Positions 24,061 through 35,894 of a DNA stretch of 64,000 nt are shown piece by piece. How positions within the stretch are numbered: the stretch's first letter is position 1; each line of letters begins with the position of its first letter. The stretch is from Gnetum montanum. Its lineage: Eukaryota; Streptophyta; Gnetopsida; Gnetales; Gnetaceae. The DNA lies in contig MNCI01025099.1 of the NCBI GenBank assembly GCA_015680685.1, forward strand, positions 23,641 to 87,640, given 5' to 3'. A program made the position numbers and the translations under genes. The notes under the pieces are model-generated. The model was not told the DNA's origin and ran no database searches. It was given only the letters and a program-made list of their open reading frames with translations.

Positions 24061-24529
24061 GAAGTGTTTTTTTTATTTTAGTGATAGCTTCACCTATTCC
24101 AGGGTGTTGAGGAAGTCCTTATCATTAACTATTGCTTTTTTTTATTGACCTTAACTTCTTCCATCCTACACAATATTCAAGCTTCATGTTTTAGTGTTTG
24201 TGGTTTGGCCTTCTTTTCCTTCTCTTATTTTTTTTGTCCTTCCTTACTTATTTAGTTGAAGCATCTTGAGCATTGGAGCTCATGCAAATGGTTGAAATGG
24301 GTGTAGGCTTCGGTGGGCTTACCTGTTTCCAAGACTTCACTAGCCTATTTTCTTTGGCCTTGGGCTTTAGGGAAAACTTCTTGCATTGCTTGGTAGGTGA
24401 TTTCTTATTATTGGATGTATAAAGAAGTTGTCATGTTGGCAACCATAGGAGGAAGTTGATTAGCTTGGGTCATACGCTTGGTGGTAGTGGGAGGGGGTGC
24501 TCTAATGACAAAGGATTATTTGGAAGGGG

Positions 24530-24829
24530 TTACTCTAAGTGAATATTGCTCTTCCTCAATGGAGGCAGGTTCCAGGCTTTGTACATTTCTTGCGATATTA
24601 AGTTGACTCTAGAACTTGAGTCCAGAAGAGCTTTATAGGGTTCATTCCCAGTGACTTGGAGGTATATTAGAGGGATTTCAGGGTTAGAGAATTTCTTCGG
24701 AAGGTGGCCCTCCTTAATGAGGTCAGTAATGACATGTGTTAACATAACCGTGTGTGTTGAGCTCGATTTTTGGTTTGAAGGGAGCTCTGAAACCTTATCT
24801 GATGGAAAGGTGTTCAGAGATTCAACCAC
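24530..24829 (-). pseudogene. Athila-type aspartic protease, element D
   Basis: A 99-residue open frame contains LTHVITDLIKEGHLPKK, PLIYLQVTGNEPYKALLDSS and VNLISQEMYKAWNLPPLRK. In Athila-like proteases the active site usually reads D-L-G-A-S. Here the triad reads D-S-S, so catalysis would be lost. The element at 30.5 kb has D-L-G-S-S and the one at 46.8 kb has D-F-G-S-S. The domain follows gag in what was one reading frame. Stops flank the domain. Confidence 0.65.
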
Positions 24830-27274
24830 TTGTGGTTGTGAGGGCTTGGTTGGACTGTTGGTTCTAAATAAAGGTCTACTCTTTGTATAGTTGTCAGAAC
24901 TAGTAGTGGGTTGAAGGTTTACAGCCCTTGTGGCGTTGTGTTGTTGTAGTTAAGTAGGAAGTTCCCCTTGCATTGCTAGAGCGAGTGGTAATGGAGCTAT
25001 TGGTGTGAGAGTTGTGGATGGATTTGAAGGATGGTATGCTTGTGGGTTATCTCCCCTAGGAGAAGGAGTCCTATAATACTCTCAAGCTTGGTAGTGATGT
25101 TGTGGTGTAATGTGACCAAAAGAGTTACGTGGAAAGATTGGCTGCTGCACATAGTAGCCATATGGATCTGGTTGCCGGTAGGGGTATTGTTGCCTTAGTG
25201 GTGGCATCCCCCATGACTGTGGGTATTGCCACTGTTGGTGTTGCTCAATAGGTTGTGGTGGAGTTCCACTTGGATAATATGTTAAAGGTTGTTGGAACTA
25301 CCTTGGGTTACCTTGGGGATAAGGTAACCGTCGGGGTGCTTTCCGTTTGTTAAGTTGTGGGTTGAGAGCATACACCCTAGACTCTTGTAGATGTGAGGTC
25401 ACTAAGCAACATCCCTTAGGATGGTTGTATTGGCAGATCTCACAGCCACCGTCATTGTCCATATCTGAATCCACAACCTCTTCGGTGATGGCGAATTTAC
25501 CCTTACCCTTGTTACGTGCATTATCTACATCTCTTCTTTTCTTTTTGTCATAGTCACTACCTCGCTCCCTAGATTCCTATACAATTTTAAGGATAGTTTC
25601 AAATCTACTATCCAGGGAGTACCACATTTGATCTACCTTTGCCGATACTTTAGTTGTTAATTTTTGGAGTGGCAAGGTTTTCCTATTCACCATCTCTTCG
25701 AGTGGTGACTCTTCCTCCTCCTCATAAAATCTCACTCCCCTTTTTCAGAGGGAAGGATCTCGATTGTACTCTTCCATACTTTCTCTCTTACGTAGCTCCC
25801 CTTCTTCCTTGGCTACTTACTCTAGCAATCTATGAACCTGATGACACCTAAGCTTTGATAATCTTCCTTGGGAATACATTCCAAGGGTTCTCCTAGTTTC
25901 ATGCCTAAGTCCATCTACGAGATGGCATATTTGATCTTGCTGCGAATAACCATGGCCAGGGCAATGATGTAATAGTGCATAATAACAGCCCATGGTAGCA
26001 TCCAAGGATTCATGATTTCCCTACTTCCATCCTTGGATTTTCTTTCACAGGTTAGACACTAGGAAGTACGTTTGGTATTTATCATTAAACAGTTCTAACA
26101 TCGTACTCCACCTTCAAATAGATTCTGATTCTAATGACTAATACTAGCTTTCAGCTTCTTTTATAAGTGTCCTTGGGAACAACTCTAGATTTTTCCACTC
26201 ATTTTCTATGTTCTGCAAGGCACATGCATCATGGAATTCTTGTAGATGATTTTAAGGATTAGCATTGTATCCCCCCTCAAATTGTGGGATGTTATTCATG
26301 TCTAACCTCTTGATCTTGCTATCTTTTTGGTGCCTTGTGGGAATTCTCATAGCCTCTGTGATGTCTACCATGCTTCTAGTTGCGAGTAGGGGTTCTTCAT
26401 GGTCATCTCATTCATAGTGTTTGTGATGTCTACAAGGTTCCCTACTCTTCCTTCTTCCATGCCTTGATTCCTTAGATTGCCCTCATCCTTGCTCTCGACT
26501 ATCTCGTCGGTGTTTTTCACTCTATTTACCCTTATCCTCATGATTAGTTTCCGTATGGCTATGTCTAGATACAGAAGAAGAGGGTGAATGTGATGATGAA
26601 GATGAAGAAGGAGAACCATTGCCATGATGGTGTTTTCTACCTTCTCTTCTATGGTCCCAGCCACGACCATGGTCACCCTCAAAACATCTGTCCTTATCAT
26701 GTGTTTATGTTCCCTCATTGAACACTTTGTGTTCATGGGGATCAAAACTAGGGTTTTGAATTGTGGAGTGTAGGTTTTGATACACCATCTCCTAACCATC
26801 ATTAGGAGGGGGAACATCATTTGGTGGGGAACCTGTTGAAGTAGGTTCACCACCCTCAATTTTGGTCAGGACATACAGAGTGTTATGGGGTCATTTACCC
26901 TTCAAGGATGTATGATATCTCTCCTACTACAAGTCCCTTTGACGTTGTTCTTTTGTGGGATGGTAATCCCTTGTATCATGATTGCATGCAACGTACTCTA
27001 CATACAAGGATGACATGCATGAAAGAGCACGAAGGAGCATGTGTAGGATTGATCGGTCTAGGGGTAGCAAAATGTTACCTTTCAAATCTCTCCAACACAA
27101 TTGTTCATCTTGGTGGAGACTAAAGGTAAAGTTGGGTACATACTCATCATGATGAATATATACCACATGGAATTGTTGAGGGACTGGAGGATCCTAGTTA
27201 TGTGTGTTGTGCCACCGACTGTCTCTTGTGTTGGTCCTAGGCAGTGAGGTGCTTTTATGTGGAGAAGAAGACAT
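24830..27274 (-). pseudogene. Gag of element D
   Basis: The ATG at 27274 gives MSSSPHKSTSLPR. An N-terminal block VYIHHDEYVPNFTF / DEQLCWRDLKGN (27166-26927) is shared with the 46.8 kb element. The retrotransposon-gag core follows (LDATMGCYYALLHHCPGHGY, then DGLRHETRRTLGMYSQGRL, 26005-25817). The zinc knuckle CEICQYNHPKGCC (C-x2-C-x3-H-x4-C) lies near 25440-25400. A Pro/Gln/Tyr-rich tail then leads into the protease. Several stops and frameshifts are present. Confidence 0.7.
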
Positions 27275-27399
27275 TTTCTCTTATTTGATGTGCAATTTAC
27301 TATTGTTCTATTTTTCCTTGATTAACCCTAAATGGTTTGTTCTAGCTTTCCAATAATATGGATGATTTCCTATGTTCTACATAGCACACAAACAAGTAA

Positions 27400-27419
27400 G
27401 TCCTCGACAACGATGCCAA
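27400..27419 (-). other. Primer-binding site of element D
   Basis: The minus strand reads TTGGCATCGTTGTCGAGG right after the LTR end CTCATCA. It is a slightly decayed tRNA-Asp-type site, comparable with 13394-13413. Confidence 0.6.
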
Positions 27420-28259
27420 TGATGAGTGGTGAGGTACCCCTACACTCAACCATACGAATACAAGCGTCTCATGTGCGATCCGGTCAAACTCCAAGGACTA
27501 AGTGCTTATGTGTCCTAATGGAACACCTAAGGTTTAATCAATCGTTGTCTTCCCAAACTTACTTGTATTGTCATGGTTGTATGGCTAAGTTTGAGGTATA
27601 TTATTTTTATACTTTTTATCTTTTTAATGTCTTATGCTAATGAGGAAAGGTGAAGAGAACTAAATGGCTAACTTTTTCTAACTATTCACTAACTAAGTTC
27701 TAACTATTCCTAACACCAGTATCCGTTCCCACTTGTTGCACACATCCTGAACCAATGTAACACTGCTGGGATTACCAAACGCTAATCGTCACTGGGTTAC
27801 CAAGCGCTACGCACATGTTCAAAGTGGTCGTACTGAGTGTACTTAACTAGGAGAGTTAAGGGTTGAGAGAGAGATTAATTAATTAGAAAAGCATTTAAAC
27901 ATTCAATAATAATTAATTACTATTTATCTTAGTCCATATGTTGCAAGGTTTATCAGAAAGTTCATCTTTATTTCTGTACACAAATGTGTGCTTAGGTACA
28001 ATTTTCTCGAATAAAGATCCGTTCACTTTAAGACCCCTATTGCGGACACATGGAAATTATTCTAACTCTGGAATGGTAAAACTGCAAGAGTTTACCTAAA
28101 GGTCTAATTCAAAGTGTCTAAAACAAGGAAAATGGCCTCTTATTTATAGACATTGTAGTAGGCCACGATATCGCGTACATGATATCGCGAGGGCGGACGC
28201 AATATCGCGGATGTGATATTGCATACACAATATCATGTATGCGATATCATAGCTCATCA
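27420..28259 (-). repeat. 5' LTR of element D
   Basis: It runs from TGATGAGTGG to AGCTCATCA. The GATATC array at 28151-28250 still contains intact GATATCGCG units next to decayed ones (ATATTGCATAC). The middle part is more divergent from the LTRs at 3.2-14 kb than they are from one another. Confidence 0.8.
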
Positions 28260-28795
28260 ACCACCACTGTGATTACCAAGCTTATGTCACTGGGCTTGCC
28301 CAATAGTACACTACTGAATCACCAAGTAATTACACTTAAGCACTTGTGATTAAGTCATACTCATTCCACTCAATGACAAAAATAGTAAATAACAATAAAT
28401 GGAAACATTAACTAAAGAAAATAGTAAATAATTAAATAATTAAATCAATAATAATCTGAGTGAATGCTATAATGACGGAGGTAATCTCGATCATTATTTC
28501 TGGTTATGTAATGTGTCCAAGTACGTCACACTTGAATAAGAATGTTGCACAATCACAAACATCATACTATGAGGCATGCATTGGGAATAACATAACTTGA
28601 ATTCAGAAATCTAAGAAAGACTATTAAAAATTAACAAAAACCTCTTTCCCAACCATGCACCCAAGTGTTGTATTTATATGTTGGCATGGAGGAGATATTT
28701 AATATCTAACATTGCTTCTTTGATACTAGGTATCCAATATTGAGGCTCCGATATCGAATACCCAATATCAGAGCAAATCAAATCATGACTCATCA
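28260..28795 (-). repeat. Older, 5'-cut LTR of a related subfamily
   Basis: It begins inside an LTR (ACCACTGTGATTACCAAG aligns with 3533-3555 of the first LTR) and ends ATGACTCATCA at 28795. Its U3 repeats read GATATCGAATACCCAATATC rather than GATATCGCGTACG. A minus-strand TATA box (complement of ATTTATATG near 28672) follows them. Element D appears to have inserted into or beside this LTR. The matching left part of the target is not in the window. Confidence 0.6.
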
Positions 28796-30480
28796 ATAAT
28801 TTATTACACATTGCTATTGTTTAGAAGCATTCTTATAGTTTTTCATTTCTTATTAAAGAGTTTATTAGAAAGAAAAGGAGAAAAATTTCTTTAAGGAAAA
28901 AAGAGCACATTAATTAGAAAATAAATTAATTATTTAGCTTTCATTGCAAGCTTTTTTACTTGAAGCTCTTGTTAGAAATCATTATCTTTGAGAATCTAAT
29001 ATTTAACTCTTAAAGAAAGGTCACTTACAAATACTTATCCCTCAACACATTAGAAGAATTATAGAGGAATATAACAATGCTTTAAGTATGATTTGAACTA
29101 GCAACCACTTGTCTTATAAGACAAGAAGCTAACTACTTGAGAAATCTATCTGACAATTTAAATAAATTTCATTAGAAGTACACCAAAGGCAAAGCTAACA
29201 CGATACATTATAAGAATATAACAATGCCTCCAGTGTGATTCAAATTGAAAATTTTTGATCTTATTTGCAATTCATTATCAAACAATGATTTAACCACTTA
29301 AATCACTTGTCATTGACTATTTTTAAGCATTTGTGAATGTATGTAATATAGAAAGATGTCCAAAAATAATCTATATTGTGAATTTTGATAATAAAAGTGA
29401 TATTCATTGACTTTATTAATTTATTGTATATATTTAAAGAAGTGAAATTTAATACTATAATTTTAATAGGGATTTAAAAACAACATTTGATATTTGAAAT
29501 ATTATCCACTTCCTTATAAATCAAAGATGCAAAAATTTTGAAACAATAGCAATGAATAGAAGAGTATTTTTAAAATTTATGTATAATATGACTCTAATTA
29601 TCTATGTGTGTTTGTATTCAATATGACTCTATGTTATTCCACATTGGTAGTGATGATGAACATTTATAACATAAATAGGGAGTGTTCAAAGCTCATTTCA
29701 AAGTGCATGATCCTTTAAAAAGAATAGGATCATGTGCTTCATTTTCTTCCCATATTTTTAAAAACATTTCTTTCATCTCATAACCTTAAATATTCAAACA
29801 ATAGAGCTCTACACTATCATTTTAATTTCCAAAGCTCTACACTATAATTTAATTTAACTTTGTACATCATAAAGTATGAGAAAAGCATAATTAGATATTT
29901 GTACATAGTATATTGTAAGAACATGATGGTTAGCAATTATGTTTTACTTATGCTTTAGACTAGAATTTGCATACAAAAGAGTGTGAGAACATGAGAGAAA
30001 TACCCTCATTAGTATAAAGTAATTTGAAACTAAAACTAAGATTTAACTTTCATCTAATAAGATTCTTCTAAATCTATAGGCCTCAAGTAGTTCAATCTAT
30101 ACAAAGGTTCTTACTATTAAGCGAATACACTCAAGTTAGGATGTGTAGAGTGCTGGTACTAAGCTTTCAACCTAGTACCTTTGGATGCAATGCACTGTGA
30201 GCTAATTAACTTAACCATACTTAGCAAATGAGTACACTTAATCTCTATAAGTTAAGGAATTTATTCAATATGTTATTATTTCTTAAATTGGGAACTAAAA
30301 CTAAATTTTAAGTTTTTTCCACTATGATCCTCTTAAATCTATCAAACTAAGTAGCTTTGTCTATAGCTTAGTAATAAATTTAAGTTTTTCTAAGGACTAC
30401 AATATAGCTTAGTGATAAAGTCAATTGTCATTAGCTCCATCTATACAACGTGAAATTCCTTCCTAACCACAACAAAAAAA
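28796..30480. repeat. AT-rich stretch with several tRNA-like (SINE-head-like) fragments
   Basis: No protein gene is seen. Four spots resemble decayed tRNA or SINE heads with pol III boxes. On the minus strand these are about 29095-29150 (CTCAAGTAGTTAG ... AGTTCAAATC), about 29235-29320 (TTTAAGTGGTTAAATCA ... ATTTGAATCACAC) and about 30150-30225 (AATTAGCTCACAGTGCATTG ... AGGTTGAAAGC). On the plus strand, about 30360-30425 contains TATAGCTTAGTGATAAAG. No poly(A) or target duplications were established. Confidence 0.4.
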
Positions 30481-30670
30481 TGCCATGAGGGTTGTTAACT
30501 TACAACCAGTTTCTTAGTCAAGTGGTTTGGAAAACAAACCCCTAACAAGACCATCATTTTGAACCAATAGTCCCTCAAAGCCCTCACATACACCTACAAC
30601 TAATGACCTTGCTTCTTCCTTATTATCTACTTCATTATTCAAGGACTCTTCAAACCAAACACCTCCCAAA

Positions 30671-31140
30671 GTGAATATTGTGATGTTGAGCCATGTAGTA
30701 ACCGATTGGATCAAGGTTGGCCACCTTCCTAAGAGAAGATCTAATCCTAGTAGTCTCCTTATTTACCTGCAAATTGTTGGGAATGAACCTTATAAGGATT
30801 TTTTGGACTTAGGTTCTAGTTTAAATCTAATTTCTTATGAGATGTACAAAGCCTAGAACCTACCTCCATTCAAGAAGAGAAATATTTTTCTTGAGTTGTT
30901 AGATTAGCCCATCATTGTTCCCTTGGCATTGGTGGAGGACATTATGACCACCATTTGTGGATGGACTTATCTTGTTAACATCCTAGTGATTTGTGTTAAT
31001 AACTAAAAGGGGACTTCCCAATCATCATGGAAAGGGCTTGGTTGAACATCTTTTATGTACAACTGGAAATCAGAGACCTTTTCTTGGAAATTTCCAAGGA
31101 AAATGAATTTGGGAAGATAGAGAGGAAGTGCGTTCCATGC
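30671..31140 (+). pseudogene. Athila-type protease, element B
   Basis: The translation has LSHVVTDWIKVGHLPKR, LLIYLQIVGNEPYKDF and LDLGSSLNLISYEMYKA. D-L-G-S-S is the active-site signature typical of Athila elements, where it replaces D-[ST]-G. The downstream half (LALVEDIMTTICGW near 30925-30960) corresponds to the flap and 'VEDV' part of the domain. Stops at 30857 and later break the frame. Confidence 0.65.
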
Positions 31141-31639
31141 ATCGTGTACAATGACATAGGGTGCAACTATGTGTAGAAATAGTATGAAAATAGTATGCCA
31201 ATGTGACTAAAATTCAAAGGTGCCTATACATAGCAACCAAAAAATAGGATACCCAGTGGCTAATAGCTAGTCTTGATAGTAGTTTAACAATATGCATGAA
31301 ACTAACTAAGAGCCTTGCGAGTGTCTATGTTGAAGGCATGGATGAACTAGAGCAAGTTCATCACCAACTCTTCAATGATGAACTTGATAGAACCAATTAG
31401 GAAGAGTTGGGGATCTCTGAAAGCTTTAAATAGGAGCCCCTTAAGCTGAAACCTTTATTGGCAAGAATGGAATATGTCTTTCTCAATAATGGAAAATCAG
31501 TTATCATCAATGTTAACCTTGCTCTTGTGTAGAAAAAGAAGTTGTTCGAGGTGATTAGCAAATGGCCAATAGCCTTTTCTTGGTCATATTCTAAACTCAC
31601 AAGGATTGATCCTAGGATATGCCAACACCATATCTACAT

Positions 31640-32900
31640 AGATCCTTCCATCAAGCCAAAGAGGTAGCTACTACAACAATTGAACCCAGACTCAAGAAAA
31701 TCATCAAAGAGGAGATTGAACAACCCCTCAAGGTGGGGTTAATCTATCCCATTATAGATAGCAAGTAGGTTAGTCCACTTGTGATAGTGCTAAAGAAAGA
31801 TGGCAAGTGGAGGGTCTATAGTGATTTTAGGCTATTGAATATGGCAACTTACAAAGCCCACTTTCTATTGCCATTTGTGAACCAAGTGTTGGATACCATT
31901 TCTAAGAATTGCTACTATAGCTTTCTAGATGGTTATAGTGGCTATAAGCAAATTTAGATTGTACTAGAGGATTAAGCCAAAACAACATTCACAAGTCTTT
32001 GTGGAACATTTGCGTACAGAAAGATGCCCTTTGGCTTATGCAATGCCCTTGTAATATTCTAATGTATTGTGCTGAGCATCTTCCAATAGTAGATTGTTAG
32101 TAGGGTAGAAGCCTTCATGGATGACTTCTTCACCTATGGGGCTACATTTGAGCAAGCCTTAGACCATCTTAACTAAGTGCTAAAAAGGTGTGTGGAGATA
32201 AATCTTCAACTCAAGTAGTAGAAAAGCCACTTAATGATCTAGGAAGGCATTGCTCTAGGGTATAGAATTTTAGAGCAATGAATTGAGGTGAGTCCTAAAA
32301 AAAAAGGATCATCCAGGAAATCACTAGATAACCAAAAATTTTCAAAGATGTAAGGTCATTCCTTGGACACATTGGCTACTACTGATAATTCATAAAGAAT
32401 TTTTTAAAGATTACTAAACCATTGGTAGAGCTAACAAAGAAGGATGCACCATTTGTTTGGACCAAGAAATGTGAGCATGCATTTTAGCATCTCAAGTAGA
32501 AGCTTATGAAAACTCCAATTCTAGACCCTTCCATATCATGATGGATGCATTGAACTATGCTTTGGAAGCTGTGCTCACATAGTTGGATGATCAAAACTTT
32601 CCTTACTATATTCACTACTCAAGCAAAAGCATTATAGGTACATAGCTAAATTATACCAAAATAGAGAAAGAATTGATCATAGTGGTGTTCGTCTTGGAAA
32701 ATTCAAGCACCATGTGCTTGGATACAAGGTGTTTGTGTAAATAGACCATAGTGCAATCTGGTTCCTCATGATCAAACCAATGGTAAGCCCCTATGTCATA
32801 CAGTGGCTTGTGATCTTGTAGGAATTCAATCTCACAATGGTAGATTGAAAAGAAACTATAAAGTGGTTGTTAACCACTTGTCTCAATTCTGATGGGATAA
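31640..32900 (+). pseudogene. Reverse transcriptase and RNase H, element B
   Basis: RT blocks are readable: KKDGKWRVYSDFRLLN (31795-31842), FLLPFVNQVLDTISK, CYYSFLDGYSGYKQI (31910-31955), MPFGLCNAL (32021-32050) and FMDDFFTYG (about 32115-32140), the last being the YxDD box with F-M-D-D. The connection FLGHIGYY is at about 32353-32385. RNase H is read from about 32520 (KLMKTPILDP ... NYTKIEKELI ... FKHHVLGYKVFV) to 32850. Numerous TAG/TAA stops lie at former CAG/CAA codons, so it is inactive. Confidence 0.7.
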
Positions 32901-33169
32901 CAAAAAGGAGAAGTGATCACTTTTGGATCAATTTCCTAATGAACTCCTCTTTGTTGGGGCTATAATTGAACAAATTCCCAATGAGCCTAAGTAGTACAAT
33001 GGTATTCTCACCTATCTTCTCACTCACGATATGTCACAAGAGTTGGACCACAAGAAGAAATAATGATTTCTTCACCAGGTGAAACGCTTAATGGAGATTA
33101 ACAAACACCTTTACAAGGTGTGCACTAATGATTTGGTTCATTTTTGTGTTCTTGAAGTTGATCAACTAT

Positions 33170-34240
33170 GCATTCTCTAAGATGCTCATGAGGGTCCTTA
33201 TGGATCCCACTATTCTAGGAGATGCATGACCATTAAGATCCTCATAGTAGGATATTATTGGCCAACACTCTTTAGGAATGCTTACCACTTCATCTGCTCA
33301 TATGAATGCTACCAACATGATGGTGAAATGATCATCCATATGGAGGAACCTCAATAGTGGATCTAACCATTGAAGCCCTTTTATATTTGGGGCATTGACT
33401 TCATCGGTCCCATCTCACCCATGTCAAGTGGAAAGACTTACATCATAGCTGTTATTGACTATTTTACAAAATGGATAAAAGCTACAGCCATCACTAACTA
33501 TACATCTTCCATAGCTACTCAGTTTGTATAATAAAATGTTATAAACAGGTTTGGTGTGCCACATGCACTTATTTCTTACAATGGTACTCATTTTACAAGC
33601 ACTACCTTTCAAAAGCTCATGCAATGCTTAGGGGTTGAACATAAATTAAAAACACCCTACCACCCCAAATCTAATGATCAAGTAGAGGTTACAAATAAGA
33701 AAATCACAAAGAAACTAACAAGAACCATTAGTAAATATAGGAGTAACTAGAGTATGAAACTCAATGATTCCCTTTGGACTTACCACTCCACCTAGAAACT
33801 TCTTAGTGTCTACTCTTCCTATGAGCTCGTGTAGAAAAAATTGCCAACACTTCCAATTCAAGCAAAAATCTGTATACTTTCAACTACTTGTGATCTTAAC
33901 CTTGACCTACTTCTAACCTTGTGATCTTAACCTCACCTTGCTAAATAAGAATCTATTGGTAGCCTTGTAATTAGCAAGTTGCACAAGGCATTCAACAAGA
34001 AACTCCATGACCTTAGAATTAGGAGAGTAAAATTTCAATTGAAAGATAAGGTCCTCTACTAGAATCCCACACATGTGCCACAAAGGACTAAGTTCCAAAC
34101 GTTGTGGGAAGGACCTTATGTTATTTATGAAACCTTTTCTTCTGGGTCCATGTTAATTTACAAACCTGAGAACCCAAATAAGAAGCTACTAGTCAACATG
34201 CAATAAATCAAACCTTTCAATGAACTTTAGAGAGCCAGTG
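33170..34240 (+). pseudogene. Integrase, element B
   Basis: The zinc-binding HHCC region is readable near 33185-33320 (DAHEGPYGSHYS, then CSYECYQHDGEM). The core has VIDYFTKWIKAT (33450-33485, first Asp), then HALISYNGTHFTSTTF (33559-33606), where the second catalytic Asp is Tyr. SNDQVEVTNKKI (33672-33707) keeps the Glu. The C-terminal region reads FQLKDKVLY-NPTHVPQRTKFQTLWEGPYVI (34030-34120). The Asp-to-Tyr change and the stops make it inactive. Confidence 0.7.
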
Positions 34241-34259
34241 ACTAGAACACCTCAATAGA

Positions 34260-35894
34260 TGAATAGGCATGCTCAATTTTTTAGATCTCTTCCTTTCAAC
34301 TCAGTCATGGGGGAGATGGCCATCCATGATGATCAATTAAAGTGGCTCCTTAGTTTTTCACTTTTTCTTTGTTTTACACCATTTTTGGTACATTTTCCTC
34401 TTTTTTGAATATTTTACACTTTCTTCTATATTTTTCTTTATTTCATTTATATTTCTTTTATGTTTTTTCTTATGTTATGTTTTTTTTTCCTTTATTGCCA
34501 CCAAGACTAAGTGCAACTATAGTTGTCTGTTGATGGTAGTTTATACTAAAATGTTTTTGATTACTAATATCTTAATTCTATCTTTGAATTTTTATCTTGA
34601 TAACTAATATGAGGTTTTTCTTCATGAACAATGAGTTCACATCATCCACCCATCCACAAAAACTCTATGGTGTTCCTTGTTTTGGAGATATGAGGTTCCT
34701 TCCTTAATGAACCTTTTAATAAACTTGTGACCTTGGTAGTTTTCAAACTTTGATAGAATTAAATGGATAGAAAAGGATGTGACTTCAAGGGGATTTGATG
34801 CCTCTGTACTTATCTACCCTCTTGGATGTATGAGTATTCTCATAGATTTCTTACCATTCTACTTTCAACCAATAACAGAAAGCTCTAGAGTCTTTGCATG
34901 GTGTGGTTCCCATTCAAAAAATATAAAAATATAAAACATAAAAAAACAAAAATATTGGGAATTCAAAGCACACCCCTTAGACAAATAATTAGATACAAGC
35001 ACTGGTTATTGAACTAGAAACACATGTTACCTATGCTTAAAGGTCCTCTCTAACTAGCCCATCTCACTTTCTACTTCTCTTTTATTCTCTTTTGGACATC
35101 GTGATTGATCTTTGGGAGTACTCTTGTGTCTTGAAGGGGTGGACTTATCTTAAAGTATTGATGTGAAGTTACTAAAAGTGGTTGGTTTCAATTTAGACTA
35201 AGGATGGATCTTATTAGATCATGTTAACCACAAAATCCATAAGGGACTTCATGTGACCATAATATGGAACCCCATCCCACTCTTTTCCTTATCCACTAAT
35301 GCTATCCATTACTCATTCACTACCATTTTTCATGTTTGTTTTAATGTCTTAGTTTGATGTGTTAAAATTCTTAGGTAGATTCTTCCAAGTTTTGGTCCTT
35401 AACTTTCCATTACCATTAATCAATCGCAGGGCCCACAAAATCCTTGGTTTGATGATATGCAAGGGCAATAAGGGCATGAGCCTACTATGGGGAGGAGCCA
35501 CTTGCATTTCCCTTGTTTGGGCTAATTAAGTTCCTTATCCTTAGGTATTTGTGCATTCATATCTTCCACATTCGCCATTAGTTGCATCTAATTATGTGCT
35601 TCTTTATGGCATTTTTTCATTGTTTTCCTAATATAAACTCCTTCTTTGTAAACTATTAAGACATCTTTATGCATTTCATTATGTTCAAGGCTCTAATTTG
35701 ATGCAAAAAAATATTTTTTTTATTAACTTTTGAAAATTCAAACTTTGATCGACAGCCATGTCAACAAGATCCAATCTACACAATTGTCCACGTCAATGTG
35801 ATCCTATCAACACAAGGCAAAAATCTATAAATAGCACCCAACACTTAGCCATTTTTTCCATTTTTCTTCAAACATAAGAGGAGTAGAGATTAAT
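34260..35894 (+). promoter_or_regulatory. Spacer between pol and ORF with internal LTR-like promoter
   Basis: The spacer is non-coding and T-rich. It has a purine-rich block GGGGGAGATGG at 34308-34318, near the pol end. At 35755-35815 short imperfect repeats built on GTCAA(C/T) precede a TATA box CTATAAATAG at 35825-35834, and the ORF ATG follows at 35895. The homologous place in the 46-56 kb element (54060-54154) has the same layout with different repeats (AGGCC-based). It is inferred to be an internal promoter for the downstream ORF. Confidence 0.5.

Larger units (their letters stand above)
23160..28259 (-). mobile_element. Athila-like element D: LTR, PBS, gag, protease (minus strand)
   Basis: Reading leftwards it is: 5' LTR (28259-27420), PBS (27419-27400), gag from 27274, an Athila-type protease (24829-24530), and then a second, different retropepsin-like domain (24060-23355). 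No RT, RNase H or integrase follows before the sequence becomes unrecognisable near 23160, so the element is truncated. Gag and protease are homologous to those in the plus-strand elements at 30.5 and 46.8 kb. Confidence 0.65.

Noticed and set aside
29095-29150. Functional tRNA gene
   Set aside because: Box A/B-like segments exist, but the acceptor stem does not pair and the anticodon arm has a wrong loop size.
30514-30714. Minus-strand frame at 30.5-30.7 kb
   Set aside because: Antisense to the gag tail and protease start of element B.
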